A DNA stretch of 64,000 nt. Origin: DATMER01 sp963741305. Lineage in GTDB: Bacteria > Acidobacteriota > Thermoanaerobaculia > Multivoradales > UBA5704. The position numbers were made by a program, and so were the translations under genes. Below, one piece after another: positions 17,262 to 24,746 of the stretch. Every line of letters starts with the position of its first letter. Position 1 is the first letter of the stretch. Where the stretch lies: positions 7,936,001 through 8,000,000 of the forward strand of contig CAVUHL010000003.1 of NCBI GenBank assembly GCA_963741305.1, written 5' to 3'. The notes beneath the pieces are model-generated. The model searched no databases and was not told where the DNA came from. It saw only the letters and a program-made list of their open reading frames with translations.

Positions 17262-17291
17262 TTGACAAAGGCAGGGGGGCGCCAGTACGAT
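17262..17291 (+). promoter_or_regulatory. Predicted sigma-70 promoter of tRNA-His and hisS
   Basis: A perfect TTGACA (17262-17267) and TACGAT (17286-17291) are 18 bases apart. Transcription would begin near 17298-17300, a few bases before the mature tRNA. The hisS and hutH genes downstream may share this transcript after tRNA processing. Confidence 0.7.
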
Positions 17292-17302
17292 CTCCCGTCC
17301 GG

Positions 17303-17377
17303 GCCGGTGTAGCTCAGGGGTAGAGCGCCTGACTGTGGATCAGGAGGTCATGGGTTCAAATCCCATCGCCGGTACCA
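17303..17377 (+). tRNA. tRNA-His (GTG)
   Basis: The cloverleaf folds by hand. The acceptor is GCCGGTG paired with CGCCGGT (with G1-U72 and one internal T-G pair), and the D-arm is GCTC/GAGC. The anticodon arm is CCTGA-CTGTGGA-TCAGG with anticodon GTG, the variable loop has five bases, and the T-arm is ATGGG-TTCAAAT-CCCAT. CCA is encoded (17375-17377). Unusually for bacterial tRNA-His, the discriminator is A73 (17374) rather than C73. Position -1 is a genomic G (17302) but could not pair with A73. This resembles the alphaproteobacterial exception, and the hisS gene is immediately downstream. Confidence 0.95.
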
Positions 17378-17401
17378 TTCCTATTTCAAAGGACATTCTG
17401 T

Positions 17402-18847
17402 ATGGCTCCCAACGGCACCGTCGAGCCGCGCCTCTCGCGCGGGCTGCGTGACCTCCTGCCCGAGCAGATGCTCGCGCGCCAGTGGATGATCGACACCATC
17501 CGGGGCGTGTACGAGCTGTACGGGTTCGTTCCCCTTTCCACTCCGGCCGTCGAGTACCTGGACGTCCTGCGCGGTTCCGCGGCCGGCCAGGAAGCCTCGT
17601 CGTCGATCTTCACCGTGAGCAACCCGGAGGAGGAGGCCCTCGGGCTGCGCTTCGACCTGACGGTCCCCCTGGCGCGGGTGATCTCTCAGTACAAGGACCT
17701 GCCGCGGCCGTTCCGCCGCTACCAGGTCTCGCCGGTCTGGCGGGCTGACAAGCCGGGCCCGGGGCGTTACCGGGAGTTCACCCAGTTCGACCTCGACTCC
17801 GTGGGCGTCGAGTCCGAGATCGCCGACACGGAGATCATCGCCGGCATGTGCGACACCCTGACCGCCCTCAACGTGGGCGGCTACCGGGTGCGCTTCTCCA
17901 GCCGCAGCCTCCTCAACCTGCTTCTCTCCTTCGCAGACATTGCGGCGGAGCGGAGCGTGGACGTCTTCCGTGTCCTGGACAAGATGGACAAGGTGGGCAT
18001 GGCGAAGGTCCGGCTGGAGCTGACCGTGGGCTACGTCGACTCGTCGGGCGACCCGATCCGCGGCCTGGGTTTGGAGAATGCGCAGGTCGACAAGATCGAG
18101 CAGTTCCTCGCCATCCCTCCTGATGACCGCCGGCAGGTGATCGCCCGGCTGCGGGAGACCTTCGCCTCCGTCGAAGGGTCGGAGGAGGAGCTGGCCAAGG
18201 TGGAGAGGATCTCCGAGCACCTCTATGCCCTCGGATACGACAACGACCGGGTGTCCCTGGACGTCTCCGTGGCCCGTGGCCTGGCCTACTACACCGGACC
18301 GGTTTTCGAGGCGATCCTGCTGGATGACGAGGGCAAGCCGTCCAAGTTCGGCTCCGTCTTCGGCGGCGGCCGGTATGACGACCTGGTAAACCGCTTCCTT
18401 GGCGAGCGGGTGCCGGCGGTGGGCGCTTCGATCGGCGTGGACCGCCTGCTGGCTGCGCTGATCGACCTGGGCCGGCTGCCGTTGAAGAAGGCGACCTCCC
18501 AGGTGCTGTTCACCCGCATGGACCCGGCGCTCGAAGGCGAGTGCCTCGCGATGGTCTACGAGCTGCGGCGCGCAGGCATCCCGGCCGAGCTCTACCTGGG
18601 CACGGCCAAGGGACCGGGCAAGCAGCTCAAGTATGCCGATTCCTGGGGTATCCCGGTCGCGGCCCTCTACGGCTCGACCGAGAAGGAGCGCGGCATCGTC
18701 ACCTTGAAGGACATGGAAGTGGGCCGGCGCAAGGCCGAGACCCTGGCCCGCCGCGAAGAGTGGCTGGAGGAGCGCCCCGGCCAGCGCGAAGTCCCGCGGA
18801 GCGAGCTGGTGGCCACGGTCCGCGAGATGCTCGGGAGCTCCAAGTGA
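17402..18847 (+). CDS. hisS: Histidyl-tRNA synthetase
   Basis: A class II synthetase of 481 residues that charges tRNA-His. Motif 2 reads FRRYQVSPVWRADKPGPGRYREF (~100-123), preceded by RFDLTVPLARVIS. The histidine-binding motif is GLAYYTGPVFEA (~295) and motif 3 GSVFGGGRYDDLV with GASIGVDRLL. The RADKPGPGRYREFTQ block and RFDLTVPLAR resemble the eukaryotic/alphaproteobacterial HisRS branch rather than the common bacterial form. It sits 24 bases after tRNA-His, whose A73 is the unusual identity base that branch can tolerate. It overlaps hutH by four bases. Confidence 0.94.
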   Translation: MAPNGTVEPRLSRGLRDLLPEQMLARQWMIDTIRGVYELYGFVPLSTPAVEYLDVLRGSAAGQEASSSIFTVSNPEEEALGLRFDLTVPLARVISQYKDLPRPFRRYQVSPVWRADKPGPGRYREFTQFDLDSVGVESEIADTEIIAGMCDTLTALNVGGYRVRFSSRSLLNLLLSFADIAAERSVDVFRVLDKMDKVGMAKVRLELTVGYVDSSGDPIRGLGLENAQVDKIEQFLAIPPDDRRQVIARLRETFASVEGSEEELAKVERISEHLYALGYDNDRVSLDVSVARGLAYYTGPVFEAILLDDEGKPSKFGSVFGGGRYDDLVNRFLGERVPAVGASIGVDRLLAALIDLGRLPLKKATSQVLFTRMDPALEGECLAMVYELRRAGIPAELYLGTAKGPGKQLKYADSWGIPVAALYGSTEKERGIVTLKDMEVGRRKAETLARREEWLEERPGQREVPRSELVATVREMLGSSK

Positions 18848-20604
18848 CGAAGGTCGTCCTCGACGGCAAGTCTCTCAATCTGGAGGATCTCGTCCGTGTA
18901 GCCCGCGACCCTCGGGTGCGGGTAGAAATCGCGGACGAGGCCATGGAGCGCGTCCGCCAGAGCCAGGACCAGATCCAAGAGATCGCCCGGAAGTACCGAA
19001 AAGAGTACGAGGGCGGCAACCCGGTCCTCGACTACGGCATCACCACCGGCTTCGGCGAGTTCAAGAACATCCCGATCCCGCCCGAGCAGCTCGAAGAGCT
19101 GCAGTGCAACATCCTCCTGAGCCACGCGGTGGGAGCTGGGGAGACGGCTGACGACCTCCACCCCTCCAACGACTTCGAGCCCGAGGTGGTGCGGGCCGCG
19201 CTGCTGATCCGCCTCAACGCCTTCCTCAAGGGGCACTCGGGCATCCGCCAGGAGATGGTCCGGGTGGTCCAGGCCATGATCAACCAGGGCGTCATCCCCC
19301 TGGTGCCGATCCGCGGCTCCGTGGGATCGAGCGGCGACCTCTGCCCGCTCTCTCACCTCTTCGTCGTAGTCCTGGGCGAGGGCCGCTACTTCCTGGTGCG
19401 CGAGCCGGACGATCTCCTCTACCGCTCGCGGGAGCTGCGCAGCGGCCTGGAGCAGCTTCAGGAAGACCTCGGCATTCCGGTCCCGAGACCCTCATACAAG
19501 GAGGGCCTGGCGCTGACCAACGGTGCCACCTTCACCACGGCGCTCCTGGGATTGGGGGTCTATGACGCCGAGCACCTTGCGAAGGTGGCGGATGCGGCGC
19601 TGGCCCTCAGCCTGGAAGCGGTCTGCGGCTGCGCCCGGGCGTTCGACCCCCGGGTGCACGAGGTCCGCGGGCACGCCGGCCAGATCGCGAGCGCCGCGCA
19701 CGTCCGCGAGCTGCTCAAGGGGAGCAGTCTGATCGAGAAGGCCGGAGCGGTGCAGGACGTCTACTCCCTGCGCTGCGCACCGACGGTTCACGGCGCCGCC
19801 CGTGACACCACCGCCTACGCCCGGACCGCGGTCGAGGCCGAGATGAACGCGGCCACGGACAATCCGCTCTTCTTTTCCACGGAAGACGAGCCGCCCTGGG
19901 ACTGGGAGTTCCGGCAGAACTGGCCCGACGGCTATCGCGGGGATCAGCGGATCTCCTTCTCGGCGGGCAACTTCCACGGCGAGCCGGTGGGCTTCGCGTC
20001 GGACTTTCTGGCCATCGGCCTGGCCGAGCTGGCGAGCATCTCCGAGCGCCGGACCCAGATGCTTCTGGACTGCCATCACAACCGCAACCTGCCCGCGAAC
20101 CTGATCCCGCACCGGGGCGTGAACTCGGGCTGGATGATCGCCCAGTACACAGCCGCGGGGATCGTCTCCGAGAACAAGATCCTGAGCCATCCCGCCTCGG
20201 TGGACTCGATCCCCACCTCCGCGAACGCCGAGGACCACAACGCCATGGGCATCATCGCCGCCCGGAAGCTGCGGACGGTGCTGCGCAACGCCCAGGCGGT
20301 GCTCGCGATCGAGCTGCTGGTCGCCGTCCAGGCCGTGGAGTGGCGGGTGGCGATGGCGATCGATCCGCGCGGGGAGGCCGTCCGTGGCACCGGGTGGGAG
20401 GAGGCGGAGGAAGAGGCCAGGCAGTTCCGGGAGCGCACCGCCCCCGAGCGCCGCGACGTCATCGCCGCGAGCCTCGGACAAGGCACCCGCCGCGTCTACC
20501 GCAAGGTCCGCGATCTGGCCCCGCCGCTCCTCGGCGACGACCGCACCCTGGACGGAGACCTCCGGGCGGTGCGGTGGGCGGTGGAGCGGAACGGGCTGAT
20601 GTAG
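18844..20604 (+). CDS. hutH: Histidine ammonia-lyase family protein
   Basis: A MIO-type aromatic amino acid lyase of 586 residues, longer than the ~510 of typical HutH. Family features are VLDYGITTGFGEF (~60), CNILLSHAVGAGE, the cofactor loop GSVGSSGDLCPLSH (~160), QDVYSLRCAPTVHGAARD and SANAEDHNAMG. The LSHA and EDH signatures favour histidine as substrate, giving urocanate. The cofactor tripeptide is Ser-Ser-Gly instead of the usual Ala-Ser-Gly. The GTG start overlaps the hisS stop by four bases. No other hut genes are nearby. Confidence 0.85.
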   Translation: MTKVVLDGKSLNLEDLVRVARDPRVRVEIADEAMERVRQSQDQIQEIARKYRKEYEGGNPVLDYGITTGFGEFKNIPIPPEQLEELQCNILLSHAVGAGETADDLHPSNDFEPEVVRAALLIRLNAFLKGHSGIRQEMVRVVQAMINQGVIPLVPIRGSVGSSGDLCPLSHLFVVVLGEGRYFLVREPDDLLYRSRELRSGLEQLQEDLGIPVPRPSYKEGLALTNGATFTTALLGLGVYDAEHLAKVADAALALSLEAVCGCARAFDPRVHEVRGHAGQIASAAHVRELLKGSSLIEKAGAVQDVYSLRCAPTVHGAARDTTAYARTAVEAEMNAATDNPLFFSTEDEPPWDWEFRQNWPDGYRGDQRISFSAGNFHGEPVGFASDFLAIGLAELASISERRTQMLLDCHHNRNLPANLIPHRGVNSGWMIAQYTAAGIVSENKILSHPASVDSIPTSANAEDHNAMGIIAARKLRTVLRNAQAVLAIELLVAVQAVEWRVAMAIDPRGEAVRGTGWEEAEEEARQFRERTAPERRDVIAASLGQGTRRVYRKVRDLAPPLLGDDRTLDGDLRAVRWAVERNGLM

Positions 20605-20638
20605 GCGAATTCCTTTGGTCAACAGCCGTACGCGCACG

Positions 20639-20797
20639 GCGTAGAGACGCGCCAGTCCTCTACCACCGCGCGTATCGGGTGCACAGGGCCGGGGCGTCTC
20701 ATGGCCCCCGCGACCACCAATACCTGCCGTGGCAAGAGGAGGAGACGCCCCGACCTTGTACACCCGGCAGAATCTTGCCAGCGTACTGGGGCGTCTC
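20639..20797. repeat. Degenerate GAGACGCCCC inverted repeats in a 261-bp gap
   Basis: The gap between the convergent hutH and dedA genes contains GGGGCGTCTC at 20691 and 20788 and its complement GAGACGCCCC at 20742, plus a degenerate GTAGAGACGCGCC at 20641. The pair 20691/20742 can form a 10-bp stem. GTAGAGACGCG-type palindromes are a common dispersed repeat in bacteria. No gene or other structure is seen in the gap. Confidence 0.5.
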
Positions 20798-20865
20798 TAC
20801 CCCGGACCCTACCCGCCGTCCGTGAAGGACCAGACCCGCCACGCAAAAGTGCCGCACTGCCACGA

Positions 20866-21798
20866 TCACCTTTTCGCCCCCTCCACCCCCAGCCCCGCAT
20901 CCACCCAGGCATCCAAGCCCCCTTCCAGGGGGCGGACCCTTGCAAACCCTCTCTTCATCAGCTCGCGAGCCACCCGGGCCGCGTTGTTCTCGTTCGGTCA
21001 CGTACAGTAGAGGATGATCTCCCGGTCCCTGGGCAGGTGAGTGAGCTTGTCGTCCAGCTCCTCCAGCGCCATCCGCAGGGCGCCGGGGATGTGCCCGCCC
21101 AGGTGGGCCCTCTCGGTGCGGACGTCCACGATGGCCGGCGGATTGCCGCGGTCCATCAGCTCTCTCAGCTCGTGGACGGTGATCCGCGCCAGGTCCAGCG
21201 TGCGCCGGAGGCGCCGGCGCTCCCAGAGCTTGTAGGCGATCACCAGGGCCAGCACCATGGCCACCACGACGGCGGCCCAGAGCCCCATCGTCTCCAGCCA
21301 GGCGAGCGCGCGGTCCACCGCGCCGTGGAAGACCCAGCCCAGCGTTACTGCCAAGCCGATCCAGAGCAGGCTGCCCAGGCCGTCCCAGAAGATGAAGGCC
21401 GGCAGGCTCGTACCCATGGCCCCGGCCAGGGGCGGCGCGACCGTGTTGTAGCCCGGGATGAACTTGGCGAAGAGGAGGGAGACCATCCCCCGGCGCTCGA
21501 AGAGGTCTTCCGTCCGGCGGACGCAGGAGTCGGGCGAGAGCGAGATCCGGCAGACCAGCCGCAGCACCCGGTGGCCCTGCCAGCGGCCGATCAGGAACCA
21601 GATCGTGTCCGCCAGGATCGAGCCCGCCATGGCCGCCGACAGGAGGGGCAGGAGGCCGATCCGGCCGTCCGCCGCCAGCGCGCCGGAGACGATCAGCGTG
21701 GGCAGCGCGGGGATCGGCACGCCCACCTGCTCGAGGAAGACGTTGCCAAACACGATCCAGAGGCCGTGGCGGGCGAGCCGGGCGAGGATATCGTCCAT
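20866..21798 (-). CDS. DedA-family membrane protein fused to rhodanese, predicted selenoprotein
   Basis: Residues 1-200 are a DedA/SNARE-associated (VTT) membrane domain: GVPIPALPTLIVSGAL, DTIWFLIGRWQG and FIPGYNTVAPPLAGAMG, with helices near 10-30, 45-70, 130-160 and 175-200. Residues ~210-305 are a rhodanese domain: PAIVDVRTERAHLGGHIPGA, then ILYCT, an in-frame TGA at 20998-21000 (codon 267), then PNENNAARVARELMKRGF, VRPLEGGLDAW and a real TGA stop at 20866. Sequence after the TGA is intact rhodanese, so the codon is best read as selenocysteine (YCT-U-PNE), where relatives have cysteine. If terminated at 20998 the protein would lose the end of its active-site loop. The likely role is membrane sulfur or redox chemistry. 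Confidence 0.8.
20965..20982 (-). promoter_or_regulatory. Candidate bacterial SECIS hairpin
   Basis: Starting 15 bases after the TGA on the minus strand, GCGGCC-CGGGT-GGC-T-CGC can fold into a six-pair stem with a five-base loop containing GGU and a single bulged U. Bacterial SECIS elements lie directly downstream of the UGA and use a short stem, a GU-bearing loop and a bulged U. Spacing and loop fit, though the bulge is on the 3' side here. Confidence 0.45.
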
Positions 21799-21826
21799 AG
21801 AGAGCAGATTGTTGCACGAGAGGCCG

Positions 21827-22053
21827 GGTAGGCCCCTCCAACCGCGGGGTAGGCATGTCCAACCTCCGGGTAGCCATGTCTACCTCTCGGGTAGCCAGGC
21901 CTACCTGCCGGGTAGCCGTGTCTACCTCCCAGGTAGCTATGCCTACCTTCCGGATAGCTGTATCTACCTCCCGGGTAGCTATGCCTACCTGCCAAGTAGC
22001 TGCCTCTACCCGCCGGGTGGCTATAGCTACCTGAGGGGTAGACCCCTCTACCC
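21827..22053. repeat. 21-bp period array 2, core GGTAG-N6-CTACC
   Basis: Ten complete units start every 21 bases from 21827, and a truncated eleventh (17 bases) starts at 22037, with no indels. A typical unit reads GGTAGCTATGCCTACC followed by five bases, so each unit holds an inverted repeat GGTAG/CTACC. Adjacent units also form CTACC-N4/5-GGTAG. Units differ at many positions. Read as protein one frame gives GSYAYLP-type heptads, but no start, Shine-Dalgarno or domain supports a gene. The array lies between the divergent dedA and his-leader starts and ends 18 bases before the -35 box of the his promoter. Confidence 0.92.
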
Positions 22054-22071
22054 AAGCTCAGCCCGGTTCTC

Positions 22072-22101
22072 TTGACAGCCGCTCCGCCCGCCTGCTTTAA
22101 T
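22072..22101 (+). promoter_or_regulatory. Predicted promoter of the his-trp operon
   Basis: A perfect TTGACA (22072-22077) is followed after 18 bases by TTTAAT (22096-22101, five of six matches to TATAAT). The predicted start near 22108 is about three bases before the leader ATG, so the leader peptide would be translated from an almost leaderless RNA. Confidence 0.75.
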
Positions 22102-22110
22102 CGCCGGGCG

Positions 22111-22209
22111 ATGAGCCTGACGACCGACCGCCGTTCCGCAACCGCTGCCGGTATCTCCGGTGCTTGGCGGGGTCGTGTTCGTCGTGCTCATCATCACGCC
22201 GTGAGCTGA
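22111..22209 (+). CDS. hisL: Putative his operon leader peptide, 32 aa
   Basis: A short frame reading MSLTTDRRSATAAG, then ISGAWRGRVRRAHHHAVS. Three consecutive His codons (CAT CAT CAC) lie at 22189-22197. It sits between a good promoter and an intrinsic terminator, directly before aroDE and the his genes, as expected for a ribosome-mediated attenuator that senses charged tRNA-His. The His codons lie inside a possible hairpin (GCTCAT with GTGAGC, 22186-22206) that a stalled ribosome would open. There is one Trp codon at 22165. It is too short for homology, so the call rests on position and the His run. Confidence 0.6.
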   Translation: MSLTTDRRSATAAGISGAWRGRVRRAHHHAVS

Positions 22210-22270
22210 GCCGGGTCCGTCCCGGCACCACCGGCCAGGGACGAGTCAGCCAGCATCCTCAAGCGCGCCG

Positions 22271-22304
22271 CCTCCTTCCGGGTCCGGAAGGAGGTTTTCG
22301 TTTT
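22271..22304 (+). terminator. Intrinsic terminator/attenuator that also holds the aroDE Shine-Dalgarno
   Basis: CCTCCTTCC (22271-22279) pairs perfectly with GGAAGGAGG (22286-22294) across a six-base loop, followed by TTTTCGTTTT. The 3' arm contains AAGGAGG eight bases before the aroDE start TTG at 22303. When the hairpin forms it would both end transcription and hide the ribosome-binding site; when disrupted it would release both. The competing antiterminator pairing could not be resolved by hand. Confidence 0.85.
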
Positions 22305-23787
22305 GGAGAGGTCCCAGGCCAGCAGGGCCACCCTGATCGCCACTCTGACGGCTCCGCCCTCACGGGAGCTGGACGGGCTGGCGGACGCCGACTGGGTGGA
22401 GGTGCGCGCCGATCTCGTCGGCGACCTCGACTCCGGGCTGGTGCGCAGGATCTTCCCGGGCAAGGTCCTCTACACCCTGCGCAGCCGCGCCGAAGGGGGT
22501 GCCTTCGAGGGCTCCGCGGAGCGCCGCAAACGCCGCCTCCTCGACGCTGCCCGCCGCTACGACTTCATCGACCTGGAGATGGCCCGCGACCTCGTGCCCG
22601 AGGTGCTCAAGGCCATCCCTCCCGAGCGCCGGGTCATCTCCTGGCATGGGCCCGCGACCCCTCTGGCCGGCCTGGAGGAGGTCTTCCGGCGCATGAGCGG
22701 CACCAACGCCGCCCTGTACAAGCTGGTCCCCGCGGCCACCCAGCCGGGCGAGGAGCTGGCGCCGCTGCTCCTGCTCCATGGGCTCGAGCGCCGCGACGTC
22801 ACCGCGTTCTCCACCGGGCTGGCCGGCGTCTGGACCCGGCTGATCGCGCCAAGGTTGGGCGCCCCGGTCGTCTATGGCGCGGCTGGAGAGACTCCCGGAG
22901 CGCCGGGGCAGCCGACGATCCGGCAGCTCGTGCGGGACTTCGGGCTTCCCGCCCTGCCGCCGGTCTCGGCCCTCTTCGGCATCGTCGGCAATCCGGTCTC
23001 CCACTCCCTTTCGCCGCGCATCCACAACGCGGCTTACCGCGAGCTCGGCGTGCCCGCGGTCTACCTCCCCTTCCACACCGAGTCATTCGGCGAATTCTGG
23101 CTGGAGGTGGTGGAGTCCGGGATGCTGGAGGAGCTGGGACTGCCGATCCGCGGCCTCTCCGTGACCGCTCCGTACAAGGAGGCCGCGCTGGCGGTCGCGG
23201 GGGCCGAGAGCCCGCGCGCCGGGCTGATCGGCGCGGCCAACACCCTGGTCTGGAACCAGGAGGTCTGGGAGGCCGAGGCCACGGACCCGGACGGCATTGT
23301 CCTGCCTCTGCGCGAGCGCGGTATTCCAATCGAGGGGCGGACCGCGGCTGTCGTTGGCACCGGTGGTGCCGGGCGCTCCGCCGCGGCCGGGCTGGCCACG
23401 GCCGGCGCCCAGGTCACTCTCGTGAACCGCGGCACCGAGCGCGGGCTCCATGCCGCCTCCCTCCTCGGCCTGCCGTTCATGCCGCTCTCCGATCTCGACC
23501 CCTCCGCCTTCGACATCCTGGTCAACGCCACCTCCCTCGGCCGTGCGGACGGCGAGGGCCTGCCGTTCCAGGTGGACAGGCTCCGCCCGGGAGCGGTGGT
23601 GATCGACATGGTCTATGGCGATGGCCCGACGCCGCTTCTGAGCGCGGCCGCGGCCCGCGGCGCGGTGACGGTCGACGGCCGCGAGGTGCTCCTCGGCCAG
23701 GCGGTCGGGCAGTTCCGGATGATGACCGGCAAGGATCTGCCGCGCGCCCTCGTCCGCCGCATCGTCGGCCTGGAGGATCTCCCATGA
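22303..23787 (+). CDS. aroDE: Bifunctional 3-dehydroquinate dehydratase / shikimate dehydrogenase
   Basis: Residues ~8-215 are type I dehydroquinate dehydratase: WVEVRADLV, DFIDLEMARD, the catalytic histidine in ISWHG (~113) and the Schiff-base lysine in LYKLVPAA (~141). Residues ~225-494 are shikimate dehydrogenase: GIVGNPVSHSLSPRIHNAAY, SVTAPYKEAAL with the catalytic lysine, GAANTLVW and the NADP site VVGTGGAGRSAAA. It performs steps 3 and 4 of the shikimate pathway, feeding chorismate to trpE downstream. The start is TTG 22303, served by the AAGGAGG inside the terminator. The stop overlaps hisZ (ATGA). Such AroDE fusions are typical of plants and some bacteria. Confidence 0.92.
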   Translation: MERSQASRATLIATLTAPPSRELDGLADADWVEVRADLVGDLDSGLVRRIFPGKVLYTLRSRAEGGAFEGSAERRKRRLLDAARRYDFIDLEMARDLVPEVLKAIPPERRVISWHGPATPLAGLEEVFRRMSGTNAALYKLVPAATQPGEELAPLLLLHGLERRDVTAFSTGLAGVWTRLIAPRLGAPVVYGAAGETPGAPGQPTIRQLVRDFGLPALPPVSALFGIVGNPVSHSLSPRIHNAAYRELGVPAVYLPFHTESFGEFWLEVVESGMLEELGLPIRGLSVTAPYKEAALAVAGAESPRAGLIGAANTLVWNQEVWEAEATDPDGIVLPLRERGIPIEGRTAAVVGTGGAGRSAAAGLATAGAQVTLVNRGTERGLHAASLLGLPFMPLSDLDPSAFDILVNATSLGRADGEGLPFQVDRLRPGAVVIDMVYGDGPTPLLSAAAARGAVTVDGREVLLGQAVGQFRMMTGKDLPRALVRRIVGLEDLP

Positions 23788-24746
23788 AGGTATCCGCCGC
23801 GCTCCCGACCGGCGTCGCCGCCCTGCTCTTCGAGAGCGCGAAGCGCCGCCGCGAGATGGAGCAGCGCCTGGTGGCCCGGCTTACCGAGGCGGGATACTCC
23901 GAGGCGATCCTGCCCATCCTCGACTACCTGGAGCCCTACGAGTCGCTGCTCACACCCGCCAGCCGCGGCGAGCTCTACCGCTTCATCGACCGCGACGGCG
24001 AGCAGCTCGCCCTGCGCGCGGACTTCACCCCCATGCTCGCCCGGCTGCTCGCGCCCCGCCTGCACTCCATGCCTCTGCCGCTGCGCCTCTTCTACCGCGG
24101 CGACGTGATCCGGTACGAGGAAGAGCGGGCGGGCCGGCAACGCGAGTTCTACCAGCTCGGCGCGGAGCTGCTGGGCGTGCCCGGCGAGCCCGGGGAGGGC
24201 GAGGTGCTGCGGCTCTTCCTGGATGTGGTCTCCGCGAGCGGAGCCCAGCACAAAGTCCAGGTCGTGCTCGGCCTCGCAGGCTGCCTGGACCGCCTGCTGC
24301 TGGGCTGCGGAGCCGCCGATCCCGCCGCGCTGGCCTCGGCGGTGGCGCACCGCGACCGCAGCGAGGTGAGGAAGGTCTGCCCCGCTCTCCTCCACGTGAT
24401 CGAGACCGGCGTTCCCGAGAGCCCCGAGGAGCTCGGGGAGGAAGAGGGGAAGCGGCTGCGCGGATTGCTGGACCTGCGCGGCGAGCTGGCCGGCCTCTTC
24501 CCGGACGTGGACCTCTTCGTGGACCTGGCCGAGTTCGCCCGCCACGGACAGAGCCCGGGCCTCACGCCGGAGCAGGGCGACCGCTCGTACTACGACGGCC
24601 TGGTCTTCCGCGCCTTCGCCGGCCCCTCCGCTCTACCCGTTGGCGGTGGAGGACGGTATGACCGGATGTTCCGCGCCCTCGGCGCCGAGGTGGCCGCGGC
24701 AGGGTTTTCGGTGAGCGTCGACCGGTTGCTGGAGGCCGTGCCGTGA
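23784..24746 (+). CDS. hisZ: ATP phosphoribosyltransferase regulatory subunit
   Basis: A 320-residue HisRS-like protein without anticodon-binding domain. It has class II synthetase-type motifs (LALRADFTPMLARLLAPRL; RLFYRGDVIRYEEERAGRQREFYQ; YYDGLVFRAF; VGGGGRYDRMF) but serves as the allosteric, histidine-sensing partner of short HisG. The adjacent hisG is the short form, as required. It overlaps aroDE and hisG by four bases each. Confidence 0.92.
   Translation: MKVSAALPTGVAALLFESAKRRREMEQRLVARLTEAGYSEAILPILDYLEPYESLLTPASRGELYRFIDRDGEQLALRADFTPMLARLLAPRLHSMPLPLRLFYRGDVIRYEEERAGRQREFYQLGAELLGVPGEPGEGEVLRLFLDVVSASGAQHKVQVVLGLAGCLDRLLLGCGAADPAALASAVAHRDRSEVRKVCPALLHVIETGVPESPEELGEEEGKRLRGLLDLRGELAGLFPDVDLFVDLAEFARHGQSPGLTPEQGDRSYYDGLVFRAFAGPSALPVGGGGRYDRMFRALGAEVAAAGFSVSVDRLLEAVP

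Noticed and set aside
20998..21000. TGA as the genuine stop of the DedA protein, or a frameshifted pseudogene
   Set aside because: The frame after the TGA is intact rhodanese to a normal end, with no frameshift needed. A pseudogene with a single nonsense change exactly at the active-site cysteine is less likely than selenocysteine, though not excluded.
21827..22053. CRISPR array
   Set aside because: The period is only 21 bp, there are no distinct unique spacers, and no cas genes are nearby. The whole unit is repeated and diverged.
22165..22167. Tryptophan attenuation from the Trp codon in the leader
   Set aside because: A single Trp codon is weak compared with three adjacent His codons.
22175..22204. 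Alternative leader peptide in another frame (GTG start, reading FVVLIITP), suggesting an ilv-type attenuator
   Set aside because: Branched-chain codons have no link to the downstream his and trp genes. The HHH frame matches the operon.
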